A stretch of DNA of 64,000 bases, taken from the NCBI GenBank assembly GCA_002291465.1, contig CP021238.1, positions 3,410,001 through 3,474,000 on the forward strand. Reading direction: 5' to 3'. The notes under the pieces are model-generated. The model saw only the letters and a program-made list of their open reading frames with translations. It was not told where the DNA came from and did not search any database. Numbering within the stretch: the stretch's first letter is position 1; each line of letters begins with the position of its first letter. Source of the stretch: Mycobacterium lepraemurium. Its GTDB lineage: Bacteria; Actinomycetota; Actinomycetes; Mycobacteriales; Mycobacteriaceae. Of this stretch, positions 10,605 through 20,230 are shown one piece after another. The translations under genes were made by a program, and so were the position numbers.

Positions 10605-11808
10605 ACAGCTTGGTGGGTTCGTGGGCGACCAGCCGGATCGGGGCGTCGTCGACGGCCACCCAGGCGGCCATGCCGCGCTTGAGCCGCAGCGAGCCGGATT
10701 TGCCGTGCACGGTCGTGCAGCCCTGGCTGCACAGCAGGATCTGCGGGCCGTCGTGGCTGCAGGTGGCGTCCACCTCGTGGCCGACGTACTCGTCCTCCAG
10801 TTCCAACAGCGCGACGGCGAACTCGTCGGTCGGGGTCTCATAGATCCGCCCGAAGCCCTCGCGCCGCACGCGCGGGCGCAGCTGGTCCTCGGTGGTGGGC
10901 GCGAAGTCGAGCACCCGCAGCAGCTCGGGCACGTCGACGTGCTTGGGGGTCAGGCCGCCGCGTAACACGTTGTCGGAGTTGGCCATCACCTCCACGGCGA
11001 AGCCCCGCAGATAGGTGTGCAGATTGCCGGCCGAGACGAAGATGGCCTCGCCCGGGGCCAGGCTGACCCGGTTGAGCAGCAACGCCGCCAGCACCCCTGC
11101 GTCGCCGGGATAGCGCTCGCCCAGCTCGAGCACGGTCTTGGCCTCGGCCGCGAATTCCGTTGCGCCCGAACTGAGATAGACGATTGCGCCGTCCAGCACG
11201 GCGGGCACCAGCACGTCGATGTCGGGCTGCGGGGCGGTGATCCAGGTGGTGAACAGCGCGCGCAGGCCGTCGGCGTCGGACTGGTCGCCGAGCAACTCGA
11301 TGAAGGGATCGAGATCGGAGACGGCCAGCGCCCGCAGCAGCTCGACGGTGCGCGACGCCGGGCGGAACCCGGCCAGCGCCTCGAACGGATACAGCGCGAC
11401 CAGCAACTCCGGCTTGTGCGAGGTGTCGCGGTAGTTGCGCACCGGCGAGTTCAGCGGGATGCCGAGCCGCTCCTCGCGCAGGTAGCCCTCGGCCGCCTGC
11501 TCGGCGCTCGGGTGTGCCTGCAGCGACAGCGGCTCGTCGGCAGCCAGCACCTTGACCAAAAACGGCAGCACGTCACCGAACCGGGCCCGCGACCCCGGAC
11601 CGAGCTGTCCCTCCGGGTCGGCGCGCAGCGCGTCGAGCAACGTGATCTCGCCGTTGTCGGTCTCCAGCCAGGCCGGGTCGCCCGGGTGGGCGCCGAACCA
11701 GAGTTCGGCCTCCGGATGCGCCGCCGGCACCGGTCGTTCGGTGAATTCGGCGATGGCGGTACGCGAACCCCATGCGTATGTTCTCAAAGCCCCGCGAAGC
11801 AGCTCCAC
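10582..11808 (-). CDS. manA: Mannose-6-phosphate isomerase
   Basis: It interconverts fructose-6-phosphate and mannose-6-phosphate, feeding GDP-mannose for mannosides, lipomannan and lipoarabinomannan. The GTG at 11808 gives 408 residues, the M. tuberculosis length; the frame is open far upstream, but that part is the neighbour read out of frame. Zinc-site and type I motifs LSLQAHPS, YRDTSHKPE and NLHTYLRG are visible. It starts 8 bases after the upstream gene ends, in one unit with pmmA. It is intact. Confidence 0.95.
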   Translation of the reverse strand: MELLRGALRTYAWGSRTAIAEFTERPVPAAHPEAELWFGAHPGDPAWLETDNGEITLLDALRADPEGQLGPGSRARFGDVLPFLVKVLAADEPLSLQAHPSAEQAAEGYLREERLGIPLNSPVRNYRDTSHKPELLVALYPFEALAGFRPASRTVELLRALAVSDLDPFIELLGDQSDADGLRALFTTWITAPQPDIDVLVPAVLDGAIVYLSSGATEFAAEAKTVLELGERYPGDAGVLAALLLNRVSLAPGEAIFVSAGNLHTYLRGFAVEVMANSDNVLRGGLTPKHVDVPELLRVLDFAPTTEDQLRPRVRREGFGRIYETPTDEFAVALLELEDEYVGHEVDATCSHDGPQILLCSQGCTTVHGKSGSLRLKRGMAAWVAVDDAPIRLVAHEPTKLFRATVGL

Positions 11809-11816
11809 TGTTCTAT

Positions 11817-12941
11817 CTATCCCCGCACCAGTCGCATGTAAACGGCGGCCATCTCCAGCCGGACGGCCAGCACCGCCAGCTGCTGCTCGGTCCGCCCGGG
11901 CCCGCCGAGTGCGGGTGACACGCCGGAGCCGGCCGAGCCGCCGGGGCCGTCGGGCACATCCTCGGCGGCCAGCAGGTACACGTCGTCGAGCCCGGCCGTG
12001 CGGGCGGCCACCACCATTTGCTCGGCAGCCAGCACCACCGCCAGCACCCGCAGCCGGGGCGGCAGCGGCCCGTCGATCTGCTCGTCGTGGAACAGCGCGG
12101 CGTCCGGATCCTCCAGCGCGCGCGGCACCGCCGCGCGCATGGCGACCACCGCGTCGGCCAGCCCGGTGGCCGGGGTCACCTGGTTGGCCACCCGCAACAG
12201 CACGGAGCTGCCGTGCCGGGCCAGCGCCAGCGTCGCCGCGCTGTCGCCGGCCAACGCGACCTGGCGATCGGCGATCCGCGCGGCCAGCAGCTTGGCCGGG
12301 TTGGTGAACAGCTCGCGCCCGGCGCTGTTGCGCAGCGCCTCGGCGTCCAGCTCGTCGGCGAGCAGCCCCAGGTCGACGCTGGGCCGCGGGTCCACGGCGT
12401 GGACCACCGCCAGCCCGGCGGCCAAATACCGGCACAGGCCGAACTCGTCGGGCACCCACAGCCGGGGCGCCAGCACGGCGGCGCGGCCCGCGGTGGAATC
12501 GCGCAGCGGTCCCTCGTACGGTGCGACGACCACCACCCGCGCGCTGCGGCGCACCCCGGTCGCGGCGGCGGCGATGAGCGCCGGGTCGCCGGGGTCGTCG
12601 CCAGCGACGACCAGCACGTCCAGCGGGCCCACCCACGGGGGCGCCTCGCCGGCCAGCGCGAACGGCTGCGAGGCCACTCCCCCGAGTGTCGCCGACAGCA
12701 TTACCCCGGCGGTCTCGGCGGTTCCGCGGCCGGCCACCCAGATCACGCTGCGCGGCCGGTCCTCGACCCGCAGCGGGTCCAGCGCGCCCTCCTCGACCGC
12801 GGTGGCGATGGCCCGCACCTGCGCGCCGGCCGACGACGCAGCCCGCAGCAGGCCGTCGCGGTCGGCGCTCAGCAGGCCGTCGCGGTCGGCGCTCAGCAGG
12901 CCCTCGGTGTCCTCCAGATCGATTGCGCGGGTGGCGTTCAC
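11817..12941 (-). CDS. SIS-like protein between pmmA and manA (Rv3256c family)
   Basis: This 374-residue protein starts at GTG 12941, which overlaps the pmmA stop (GTGA). It resembles sugar-isomerase-type folds by its Gly-rich IWVAGRGTAETAG, followed by repeated Rossmann-like strands (LDVLVVAGDD, ARVVVVAPYEG). Its fixed place between phosphomannomutase and phosphomannose isomerase suggests a partner in mannose metabolism, but no reaction is established. The N-terminus has an in-frame 24-base tandem duplication giving LLSADRDG twice. Confidence 0.85.
   Translation of the reverse strand: MNATRAIDLEDTEGLLSADRDGLLSADRDGLLRAASSAGAQVRAIATAVEEGALDPLRVEDRPRSVIWVAGRGTAETAGVMLSATLGGVASQPFALAGEAPPWVGPLDVLVVAGDDPGDPALIAAAATGVRRSARVVVVAPYEGPLRDSTAGRAAVLAPRLWVPDEFGLCRYLAAGLAVVHAVDPRPSVDLGLLADELDAEALRNSAGRELFTNPAKLLAARIADRQVALAGDSAATLALARHGSSVLLRVANQVTPATGLADAVVAMRAAVPRALEDPDAALFHDEQIDGPLPPRLRVLAVVLAAEQMVVAARTAGLDDVYLLAAEDVPDGPGGSAGSGVSPALGGPGRTEQQLAVLAVRLEMAAVYMRLVRG
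12846..12893. repeat. 24-base in-frame tandem duplication in the Rv3256c homologue
   Basis: CAGCAGGCCGTCGCGGTCGG plus CGCT occurs twice in direct succession, followed by a partial third CAGCAGG. It encodes the eight-residue repeat LLSADRDG in the minus-strand protein and keeps the frame. The copies look identical, suggesting recent slippage. Confidence 0.9.
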
Positions 12942-14353
12942 GGCGCCGCCCCCGCGTCCGCCTCGGTCGTCGTTCCCGCGGTGATCGCGGCGATCTCGGC
13001 GCTGATCTGGGCGACCACCGCGGCGACGTCCTCTGCCGTGCGGCCCTCCACGTTGAGCCGCAGCAGCGGTTCGGTGTTGGAGCTGCGCAGGTTGAACCAG
13101 CTGCCGTCGCCCAGGTCCACGGTCACCCCGTCCACGTGGTCCAGGGAGTGGATCCGGGTGCCGAACGACCTCAACACCGCTTCGGTGCACTGCCCGGCGT
13201 CGGCGACGGTGAAGTTGATCTCGCCGGACGACTCGTAGCGCTGGTAGTCCGCGGTCAGCTCGGACAGCGGGCGGTCCTGTTCGCCGAGGGCGGCCAGCAC
13301 GTACAGCGTGGCCAGCATCCCGGAGTCGGCGCCCCAGAAGTCGCGGAAGTAGTAGTGCGCCGAGTGCTCGCCACCGAAGATCGCGCCGGTGTCGGCCATC
13401 AGCGCCTTGATGTAGGAGTGCCCCACCCGCGAGCGCAGCGGGGTGCCGCCGCGCTCGCTGACCAGCTCGGGCACCGCGCGCGAGGTGATCGCGTTGTGGA
13501 TGATCGTCGCGCCGATCTCGCGGCCGAGTTCGCGGGCAGCCACCAGGCTGGTCACGGTCGACGGCGACACCGGGTTGCCGCGCTCGTCGACCACGAAGCA
13601 GCGATCGGCGTCGCCGTCGAAGGCCAGGCCGATGTCGGCGCCGGTCTCGCGCACGTAGGCCTGCAGGTCGACGAGGTTGGCCGGGTCCAGCGGGTTGGCC
13701 TCGTGGTGCGGGAAGGAGCCGTCGAGCTCGAAGTACAACGGCACCAACGTGATCGACTCGATCGGGCCGAGCACCGCGGGTGTGGTGAGGCCGGCCATGC
13801 CGTTGCCGGCGTCGACGGCGACCCGCAGCGGGCGCAGCCCGGAGGTGTCCACCAGCGAGCGCAGGAACCGCCCGTAGTTGGCCAGCACGTCGCGGTCACC
13901 GACCGATCCCAGTGGCCCGTCGTAGTCCTCGACGCCGGCGATCACGTCGTCGGCGATGGTGCGCAACCCGCTGTCGGCGCCGACCGGCCGGGCGCCGGCG
14001 CGGCACAGCTTGATCCCGTTGTAGGCCGCCGGGTTGTGGCTCGCGGTGAACATCGCGCCGGGGCAGTCCAGCAGGCCGGAGGCGAAGTAGAGCTGATCGG
14101 TGGACGCCAGCCCGATGCGCACCACGTCCAGACCCTGGCCGGTCACCTCGGCGGCGAACGCGGCGGACAGGGCGGGTGAGCTGTCGCGCATGTCGTGGCC
14201 GATCACGACCTGGCCGGCGCCCTCGGCGCGCATCAGTTTGGCGAAGGCCGCGCCGAGGTCGGCGACCATCGGCTGGTCGAGCTCTTCGCCGACCAGCCCA
14301 CGCACGTCGTACGCCTTGACGACACGGTGGACAGTCGCGGCGGGCCGGGACAT
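12938..14353 (-). CDS. pmmA: Phosphomannomutase (PmmA/ManB)
   Basis: It converts mannose-6-phosphate to mannose-1-phosphate for GDP-mannose. It has 471 residues from ATG 14353, with CAGGAG before it; the frame is open further upstream but is not conserved. It carries the four alpha-D-phosphohexomutase signatures: the phosphoserine loop TASHNPAAYNG, the metal loop DGDADRCF, the sugar loop GGEHSAHYY and the phosphate loop RSSNTEPLLRL. Its stop overlaps the start of the next gene. It is intact. Confidence 0.95.
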   Translation of the reverse strand: MSRPAATVHRVVKAYDVRGLVGEELDQPMVADLGAAFAKLMRAEGAGQVVIGHDMRDSSPALSAAFAAEVTGQGLDVVRIGLASTDQLYFASGLLDCPGAMFTASHNPAAYNGIKLCRAGARPVGADSGLRTIADDVIAGVEDYDGPLGSVGDRDVLANYGRFLRSLVDTSGLRPLRVAVDAGNGMAGLTTPAVLGPIESITLVPLYFELDGSFPHHEANPLDPANLVDLQAYVRETGADIGLAFDGDADRCFVVDERGNPVSPSTVTSLVAARELGREIGATIIHNAITSRAVPELVSERGGTPLRSRVGHSYIKALMADTGAIFGGEHSAHYYFRDFWGADSGMLATLYVLAALGEQDRPLSELTADYQRYESSGEINFTVADAGQCTEAVLRSFGTRIHSLDHVDGVTVDLGDGSWFNLRSSNTEPLLRLNVEGRTAEDVAAVVAQISAEIAAITAGTTTEADAGAAP

Positions 14354-14465
14354 GCGAGACTCCTGACGACGTGAACTCTTGGCCGCCAGGCTATCGGGCC
14401 GGCGAGAACACCGGCCGCCGCGGTGCGCGCGGATTCGGGTGCGCCCCCATCGGGTGCGGCCCGGG

Positions 14466-14912
14466 TCAGTCGCTGGGGTCGGGCAGCACCCGCAGATGCC
14501 CACGGCGCCGTCCGAAACGTTGCTCGGGCAGCGCGATCAGGCTGCTGCTCGGCGCGGTGGCCTGCGCGCCGCCGGGGTGAAGATGCGGATCGCCGAAGCC
14601 GTTTCGGGGCACCGCCGCACCGGCGTAGGGCAGCGTGCGCTCGACCGAACCGCCTTCGCGGACCGCGTCGGCGAGGGCTACCAGGTCGTCCTCGTCAGGG
14701 TGCGTGGGCAGCGGCCCGGCGTGGCGCACCAGGTCCCACCCGCGCGGGGCGGTGATCCGGCCGGCGTGGTTGACGCACAAATCCCAGGAATGCGGTTCCC
14801 GTGCGGTCGCCAGCGGGCCGACGACTGCCGTCGAGTCCGAGTAGACGAACGTCAGGGTCGCCACGGCGTAGTGCGGGCACCCGGGCCGGCAACAGCGACG
14901 GGGAACGTTCAC
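14466..14912 (-). CDS. DUF3499 protein (Rv3258c orthologue)
   Basis: This small conserved actinobacterial protein has no assigned function. The conserved part begins VNVPRRCCRPGCPHYAV, with a CC-x3-C cluster and a further Cys and His (DLCVNHAG) that could bind metal. I prefer GTG 14912 because the conserved block starts there and a -10-like GATAGCC lies just upstream, suggesting a leaderless start; the frame is open to ATG 14963. The last third is Pro/Gly-rich and variable. It is divergent from the next gene. Confidence 0.8.
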   Translation of the reverse strand: MNVPRRCCRPGCPHYAVATLTFVYSDSTAVVGPLATAREPHSWDLCVNHAGRITAPRGWDLVRHAGPLPTHPDEDDLVALADAVREGGSVERTLPYAGAAVPRNGFGDPHLHPGGAQATAPSSSLIALPEQRFGRRRGHLRVLPDPSD

Positions 14913-15002
14913 GCTCGAAAGGCTATCGTGCGCAAACGCCGCCGAAGCGCCGGACACGCGCAACGCCGCGGCCCTCGATGTGCAACCGTTACCATCGGCC
15001 CG

Positions 15003-15521
15003 ATGAGTGAATCCCGTGGCGATTCGCGCAGCTCCGGCCGAAGCGGCCGGTTTTCGCGACGATCGGCGCCGCGCCGGCTCTCGCGCAGGGGCCGCGACAT
15101 GCGCGGCCCGCTGCTGCCGCCCACCGTGCCGGGATGGCGCAGCCGCGCCGAACGCTTCGACATGGCGGTGCTGGAAGCCTACGAACCCATCGAGCGGGAC
15201 TGGCAGGACCGGCTGGCCGACCTGGACGTGGCGGTCGACGAGATCCCGCGCATCTCGGCCAAGGATCCCGACAGCGTGCAGTGGCCGCCGGAGGTGATCG
15301 CCGACGGCCCGATTCCGCTGGCCCGGTTGATCCCCGCCGGTGTCGACATCCGCGGCAACGCCACGCGAGCGCGAATTGTGTTGTTCCGCAAGCCAATTGA
15401 GCGACGGGCCAAGGACACCGTGGAACTCGGGGAATTACTGCACGAAATCCTGGTGGCCCAGGTCGCCATCTACCTCGACGTGGAACCCCCGGTCATCGAC
15501 CCGACGATCGACGACGACTGA
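15003..15521 (+). CDS. Zincin-like (metallopeptidase-family) protein, Rv3259 orthologue
   Basis: This 172-residue protein has a basic Ser/Arg-rich N-terminus (about 1-40) followed by a domain resembling the minimal zincin family. Where active members carry HExxHxxG it has HEILVAQVAIYLD. The second His is absent, so peptidase activity is doubtful. ATG 15003 follows a TACCAT hexamer by nine bases, compatible with a near-leaderless transcript. It lies next to whiB2, convergent. The frame is intact. Confidence 0.85.
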   Translation: MSESRGDSRSSGRSGRFSRRSAPRRLSRRGRDMRGPLLPPTVPGWRSRAERFDMAVLEAYEPIERDWQDRLADLDVAVDEIPRISAKDPDSVQWPPEVIADGPIPLARLIPAGVDIRGNATRARIVLFRKPIERRAKDTVELGELLHEILVAQVAIYLDVEPPVIDPTIDDD

Positions 15522-15544
15522 CCCCCGGTCTTTGCGGGAGCGGG

Positions 15545-15910
15545 TCAGATGATGCCGCGCTTGAGGCGGCGGCGTTCGCGTTCGGACAGACCGCCCCAGA
15601 TGCCGAAGCGCTCGTCGTGCTCGAGTGCGTACTCCAAGCACTCGTGACGCACCTCGCAGCCCAGGCAAATCTTCTTGGCCTCGCGGGTGGAGCCGCCCTT
15701 CTCCGGGAAGAAGGCCTCCGGGTCGGTTTGCGCGCACAGCGCCCGGTCCTGCCACTGGTCGGCGACGGGCGCCGGCAGCGGTTCGGGCTCGAATGCGACT
15801 GGCGCATCAGGAACCACGGTCAAGTGCGGCCGGACGGGACGGGCCGGCACCGAGTCGATCGGGGTGTGCGGCGTGCCCGCCATGGCGCCTCGAAGATTTT
15901 CGTAAGACAT
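15545..15910 (-). CDS. whiB2: WhiB2 iron-sulfur regulator
   Basis: WhiB2 (WhmD in M. smegmatis) controls septation and is essential there. The 121-residue product has the cluster ligands Cys59, Cys82, Cys85 and Cys91, the G[VI]WGG turn at 103-107 and the basic tail RERRRLKRG that contacts DNA. The ATG start MSYEN matches the longer WhmD form rather than the 89-residue annotation used in M. tuberculosis. It is transcribed away from fbiA with a long intergenic region. Confidence 0.95.
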   Translation of the reverse strand: MSYENLRGAMAGTPHTPIDSVPARPVRPHLTVVPDAPVAFEPEPLPAPVADQWQDRALCAQTDPEAFFPEKGGSTREAKKICLGCEVRHECLEYALEHDERFGIWGGLSERERRRLKRGII

Positions 15911-16279
15911 ACGGTCGTCCGCCTCCTCAGCTCGATAGGAGTGTTATGGGTCCCACTGTTCTGATGTACAGACAATTCGAACAAGTGATCTAATCTCGGT
16001 CTGCGACACCGGAGTCGGCCGACCAACCGGGAAATGACACTGATGTGATTAGACACGGGTTGACCTGCCGGGTCAAGCACTTTGGCGCATTTCCATACCA
16101 TCTCGTGATCGAATTTCGGCGTTTCTGTTGTTTTGCGCCTTCGGCGTGTCGATCACATCGTTCACAATTTCCCCACCAGCTTCCCGACAAGCGGTGTGCA
16201 ACCCCAACTTTGAGGCGCCCGCGACGGGCCCGACACCGCAGCGTCGCCGCGCAGTACTGTCGTGCTCTGTGAGGCTCAA
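15911..16279. promoter_or_regulatory. Divergent control region between whiB2 and fbiA
   Basis: 369 bases without a credible reading frame and A+T-richer than its surroundings. It contains a perfect inverted repeat TTGACC-N5-GGTCAA at 16060-16076, about 150 bases before whiB2 and 204 before fbiA. A TACTGT -10-like hexamer at 16255-16260 could serve fbiA. The length fits a long whiB2 leader. The function of the repeat is unknown. Confidence 0.55.
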
Positions 16280-17293
16280 GTGAAGGTCACCGTTCTGGTC
16301 GGTGGGGTTGGCGGCGCCCGCTTCCTGCTGGGTGTTCAACAGTTGTTCGGGCTGGGTCAGTTTCGTGCGCAACGGCATACGCACGGGCGCCCGGACACGG
16401 CGGCGGGCAGCCACGAGCTGACGGCGATCGTCAGCATTGGCGATGACGCCTGGATCCACGGACTGCGCGTCTGCCCCGATTTGGACACCTGCATGTACAC
16501 CTTAGGCGGAGGTGTGGACCCGGAGCGAGGGTGGGGGCACCGCGACGAAACCTGGCACGCCAAAGAGGAATTGGCGCGCTACGGGGTGCAGCCGGACTGG
16601 TTCGGTCTGGGCGACCGCGACATCGGCACCCACCTGGTGCGCACCCAGATGCTCAACGCCGGCTACCCGCTGACACAGATCACCGCGGCGCTGTGCGACC
16701 GCTGGCAACCCGGCGCGTGGCTGCTGCCGGTCAGCGACGACCGTTGCGAGACACACGTGGTGATAACCGATCCCGACGACGGCAGCCGGCGGGCCATCCA
16801 CTTCCAGGAGTGGTGGGTGCGCTACCGCGCCCAGGTGCCCACCCACAGCTTCGCGTTCGTCGGCGCCGAAAAGGCAGCCGCGACAACGGAAACCATCGCC
16901 GCCATCGCCGACGCCGACGTCATCCTGATCGCCCCGTCCAACCCGGTGGTGAGCGTCGGGTCCATCCTGGCCGTACCGGGCGTCCGCGGCGCGTTGCGGG
17001 CGGCCAGCGCGCCGATCGTCGGCTACTCCCCGATCATCGGCGGAAAGCCGTTGCGCGGCATGGCCGATGCCTGCCTGTCGGTGATCGGGGTGGAATCCAC
17101 CGCCGAGGCCGTCGGCCGCCACTACGGCGCGCGGCGGGGCACCGGGATCCTGGATTGCTGGCTGGTGAGCCAGGACGACCACGCCGACATCGAGGGGGTG
17201 GCGGTGCGCGCGGTGCCGCTGATGATGACCGACCCCGCGGCGACCACCGAGATGGTCAGCGCGGGGCTGCAGCTGGCGGGCGTGACGCCGTGA
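16280..17293 (+). CDS. fbiA: F420 biosynthesis transferase FbiA
   Basis: It transfers the phosphoenolpyruvate (or phospholactate) moiety to the deazaflavin Fo, giving (dehydro-)F420-0. It has 337 residues from GTG 16280, which gives the conserved start [15 protein letters not shown]; the frame opens six codons earlier. Signature stretches include [23 protein letters not shown]-like VITDPDDG and [10 protein letters not shown]. The last bases overlap fbiB (GTGA), so the pair is co-translated. It is intact. Confidence 0.95.
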   Translation: MKVTVLVGGVGGARFLLGVQQLFGLGQFRAQRHTHGRPDTAAGSHELTAIVSIGDDAWIHGLRVCPDLDTCMYTLGGGVDPERGWGHRDETWHAKEELARYGVQPDWFGLGDRDIGTHLVRTQMLNAGYPLTQITAALCDRWQPGAWLLPVSDDRCETHVVITDPDDGSRRAIHFQEWWVRYRAQVPTHSFAFVGAEKAAATTETIAAIADADVILIAPSNPVVSVGSILAVPGVRGALRAASAPIVGYSPIIGGKPLRGMADACLSVIGVESTAEAVGRHYGARRGTGILDCWLVSQDDHADIEGVAVRAVPLMMTDPAATTEMVSAGLQLAGVTP

Positions 17294-18639
17294 GTCCCGC
17301 CGGCGAGCACGGCACCGCCACCCCGATCGAGATCCTGCCGGTGGCCGGGCTGCCCGAATTCCGGCCCGGCGACGATCTGGGGGCGGCCGTCGCCGCGGCC
17401 GCGCCGTGGCTGCGCGACGGTGACGTCGTCGTCGTCACCAGCAAGGCCGTCTCCAAGTGCGAGGGCCGGCTGGTGTCGGTGCCGGCCGATCCCGAGGAAC
17501 GCGATCGGCTGCGGCGCAAGCTGGTCGACGAGGAAGCCGTCCGGGTGCTGGCCCGCAAGGGCCGCACCCTGATCACGGAGAACCGGCACGGGCTGGTGCA
17601 GGCCGCCGCCGGGGTGGACGGATCCAACGTCGGCCGCGACGAGCTGGCGCTGCTGCCGCTGGACCCCGACGCCAGCGCCGCGGCGCTGCGCGCGCGGCTG
17701 CGCGAGCTGCTGGGCGTCGAGGTCGCCGTGCTGATCACCGACACCTTGGGTCGCGCCTGGCGCAACGGCCAGACCGACGCCGCGGTGGGGGCGGCGGGAC
17801 TGGCTGTGCTGCACGGCTATTCGGGTGCGGTGGATCAGCACGGCAACGAGCTGCTGGTCACCGAGGTGGCGATCGCCGACGAAATCGCCGCGGCCGCCGA
17901 TCTGGTGAAGGGCAAACTGACCGCGATGCCAGTGGCGGTGGTGCGTGGGCTGTCGGTGACCGACGACGGGTCGACCGCCCGGCAGTTGTTGCGGCCGGGC
18001 ACCGAGGACCTGTTCTGGCTGGGCACCGCCGAGGCCATCGAGTTGGGCCGCCGCCAGGCGCAGCTGCTGCGCCGTTCGGTGCGCCGGTTCAGCGCCGAGC
18101 CGGTGCCCGCGGAGCTGGTGCGCGAGGCCGTCGCCGAGGCCCTGACCGCGCCGGCCCCGCACCACACCCGCCCGGTGCGGTTCGTCCGGCTGCAGACCCC
18201 GGCGGTGCGGACCCGGCTGCTGGACGCGATGAAGGACAAGTGGCGCGCCGACCTGGCCGGCGACGGCCGGCCCGCCGAGTCGATCGATCGCCGGGTGGCG
18301 CGCGGCCAGATCCTCTACGACGCGCCCGAAGTCGTCATCCCGATGCTGGTCCCCGACGGTGCGCGCAGCTATCCCGACGCCGCCCGCACCGACGCCGAGC
18401 ACACCATGTTCACCGTGGCGGTAGGCGCGGCCGTGCAGGCCCTGCTGGTCGGGTTGGCGGTGCGCGGGCTGGGCAGTTGTTGGATCGGCTCCACGATCTT
18501 CGCCGCCGACCTGGTGCGCGCCGAGCTCGGGTTGCCCGCCGACTGGGAGCCGTTGGGGGCCATCGCCATCGGCTATGCCGCCGAACCCGCCGGGCCGCGG
18601 GATCCGGCGGACCCTGGGGATCTGCTGATCCGCAAATGA
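17290..18639 (+). CDS. fbiB: Bifunctional F420:gamma-glutamyl ligase / FMN reductase FbiB
   Basis: The N-terminal CofE-like domain (about 1-245) adds glutamates to F420-0; [14 protein letters not shown] and [17 protein letters not shown] are its hallmarks. The C-terminal nitroreductase-like domain (about 250-449) binds FMN and reduces dehydro-F420-0 ([16 protein letters not shown]). It has 449 residues from GTG 17290 and is intact. Together with fbiA it shows that F420 supply is kept despite decay elsewhere. Confidence 0.95.
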   Translation: MSPAGEHGTATPIEILPVAGLPEFRPGDDLGAAVAAAAPWLRDGDVVVVTSKAVSKCEGRLVSVPADPEERDRLRRKLVDEEAVRVLARKGRTLITENRHGLVQAAAGVDGSNVGRDELALLPLDPDASAAALRARLRELLGVEVAVLITDTLGRAWRNGQTDAAVGAAGLAVLHGYSGAVDQHGNELLVTEVAIADEIAAAADLVKGKLTAMPVAVVRGLSVTDDGSTARQLLRPGTEDLFWLGTAEAIELGRRQAQLLRRSVRRFSAEPVPAELVREAVAEALTAPAPHHTRPVRFVRLQTPAVRTRLLDAMKDKWRADLAGDGRPAESIDRRVARGQILYDAPEVVIPMLVPDGARSYPDAARTDAEHTMFTVAVGAAVQALLVGLAVRGLGSCWIGSTIFAADLVRAELGLPADWEPLGAIAIGYAAEPAGPRDPADPGDLLIRK

Positions 18640-18649
18640 TACTGAGCGC

Positions 18650-20230
18650 GTGACGACGTTCGCGGGCAAGGCGGCGGCCTCGGCCGACAAGGTCCGCGGC
18701 GGCTACTACACGCCGGCGCCTGTGGCGCGGTTCCTGGCCCGCTGGGTGCGCCGGGCCGGGCCGAGGATCGTCGAACCCTCCTTGTGGCGACGGCGCGATC
18801 CTGCGCGAGCTGGCCCAGCTCAGCGACCGGGTGCACGGCGTCGAGCTGATCGCGCCGGAGGCGGCCAAGGCCCGGCAGTTCGCACCCGTCGACGCCCAGA
18901 GCCTATTCGCCTGGCTCGCCACCGCCGAGGACGGCGGCCGGGACGGCGTCGCCGGCAATCCGCCCTACATCCGGTTCGGCAATTGGGCGTCGCCGCAACG
19001 CGATCCGGCGCTGGCGTTGCTGCGGCGCGAGGGTTTGCGGCCGACCCGGCTGACCAACGCCTGGGTGCCGTTCGTGGTGGCCGGCACCGTGCTGGTGCGT
19101 GACGGCGGCCGGGTGGGGCTGGTGCTGACGGCCGAGCTGCTGCAGGTCGGCTACGCCGCGCAGCTGCGCGAGTTCCTGCTGAGCCGATTCCGCGACATCA
19201 CGCTGCTGACCTTCGAGCGGCTGGTGTTCGACGGCGTCCTGCAGGAGGTGGTGTTGTTCTGCGGCGTGGTCGGGACGGGTCCGGCGCGCATCCGCACCGT
19301 GACCCTGGCCGGCGCGGACGCCCTGGCGGACATCAACGTCGAGCGCCAGGGCGTCCGCGCCGGCGCTGCTGCACGAGCACGAGAAGTGGACCAAGTACTT
19401 TCTGGACCCGGCCGCGATCGAGCTGCTGCGCGCGCTCAAAGCCTCGGCGACGCTGACCCGGCTGGACGCGCTCGCCGAGGTGGACGTGGGCATCGTGACC
19501 GGCCGCAACGCCTTTTTCACCTTCACCGACGAGCAGATGACCGCGTTGGGGCTGCGCCGGCACTGCGTGCCCCTCGTCTCGCGCAGTGCCCAGCTGTCCG
19601 GGCTGATCTACGACACCGACTGCCGGGCAAGCGATCTCGCCGCCGGGCACCGCGGCTGGCTGCTCAACGCGCCGCGCGAGCCGGCCGATCCCGCGTTGAC
19701 CGCGCACATCCGCGCCGGGAGGCCGCCGGGGTGCACCGCGGCTACAAGTGCTCGATCCGCACGCCGTGGTGGAGCACGCCGTCGCTGTGGCAGCCCGGCC
19801 TGTTCCTGCTGCGCCAGATCCACACCGCGCCCCGGCTGACGGTCAACGCCGCGGGGACCACGAGCACCGACACCGTGCACCGGGTGCGGGTTGGCCCGGG
19901 CGTCGACCCGGCGGCGCTGGCCGCGGTGTTCCACAACAGCGTCACGTTCGCGTTTGCCGAGACATGGGCCGCAGCTACGGCGGGGGCGTGCTGGAGCTGG
20001 AGCCGCACGAGGCCGAGCAGCTGCCGCTCCCCCGGCCGGAGTGCGCGGACGCCGATCTTGTCGGCGATGTCGACCTGTTGCTGAAGGCCGGCGAGCTGGA
20101 CAAGGCGCTGGACGTCGTGGACCGCCGGGTGCTGATCGACGCGCTGGGCGTCCCGCCCCGGGCGGTGGCGGACTGCCGCGCGGCTTGGGCGGGTCTGCGG
20201 GATCGCCGGAAACGGCGGGCATCCCGGTGA
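18650..20230 (+). pseudogene. mamA: MamA-type adenine DNA methyltransferase, four frameshifts
   Basis: This is the homologue of Rv3263 (MamA), which methylates adenine in CTGGAG in M. tuberculosis. Translation from GTG 18650 begins normally (ADKVRGGYYTPAPVARFL) but a one-base insertion near 18782 destroys the SAM motif EPSCGDG. The next frame carries the catalytic NPPYIRFGNW. Further shifts fall near 19355, 19718 and 19963, and the final frame ends at 20230. All pieces align in order with a single methylase of about 520 residues. No long functional product is possible. Confidence 0.9.

Noticed and set aside
10582..12636. A 684-codon single gene covering manA and the upstream gene
   Set aside because: Only the last 408 codons from GTG 11808 match ManA; the rest is Arg/Ala-rich out-of-frame reading of the neighbour.
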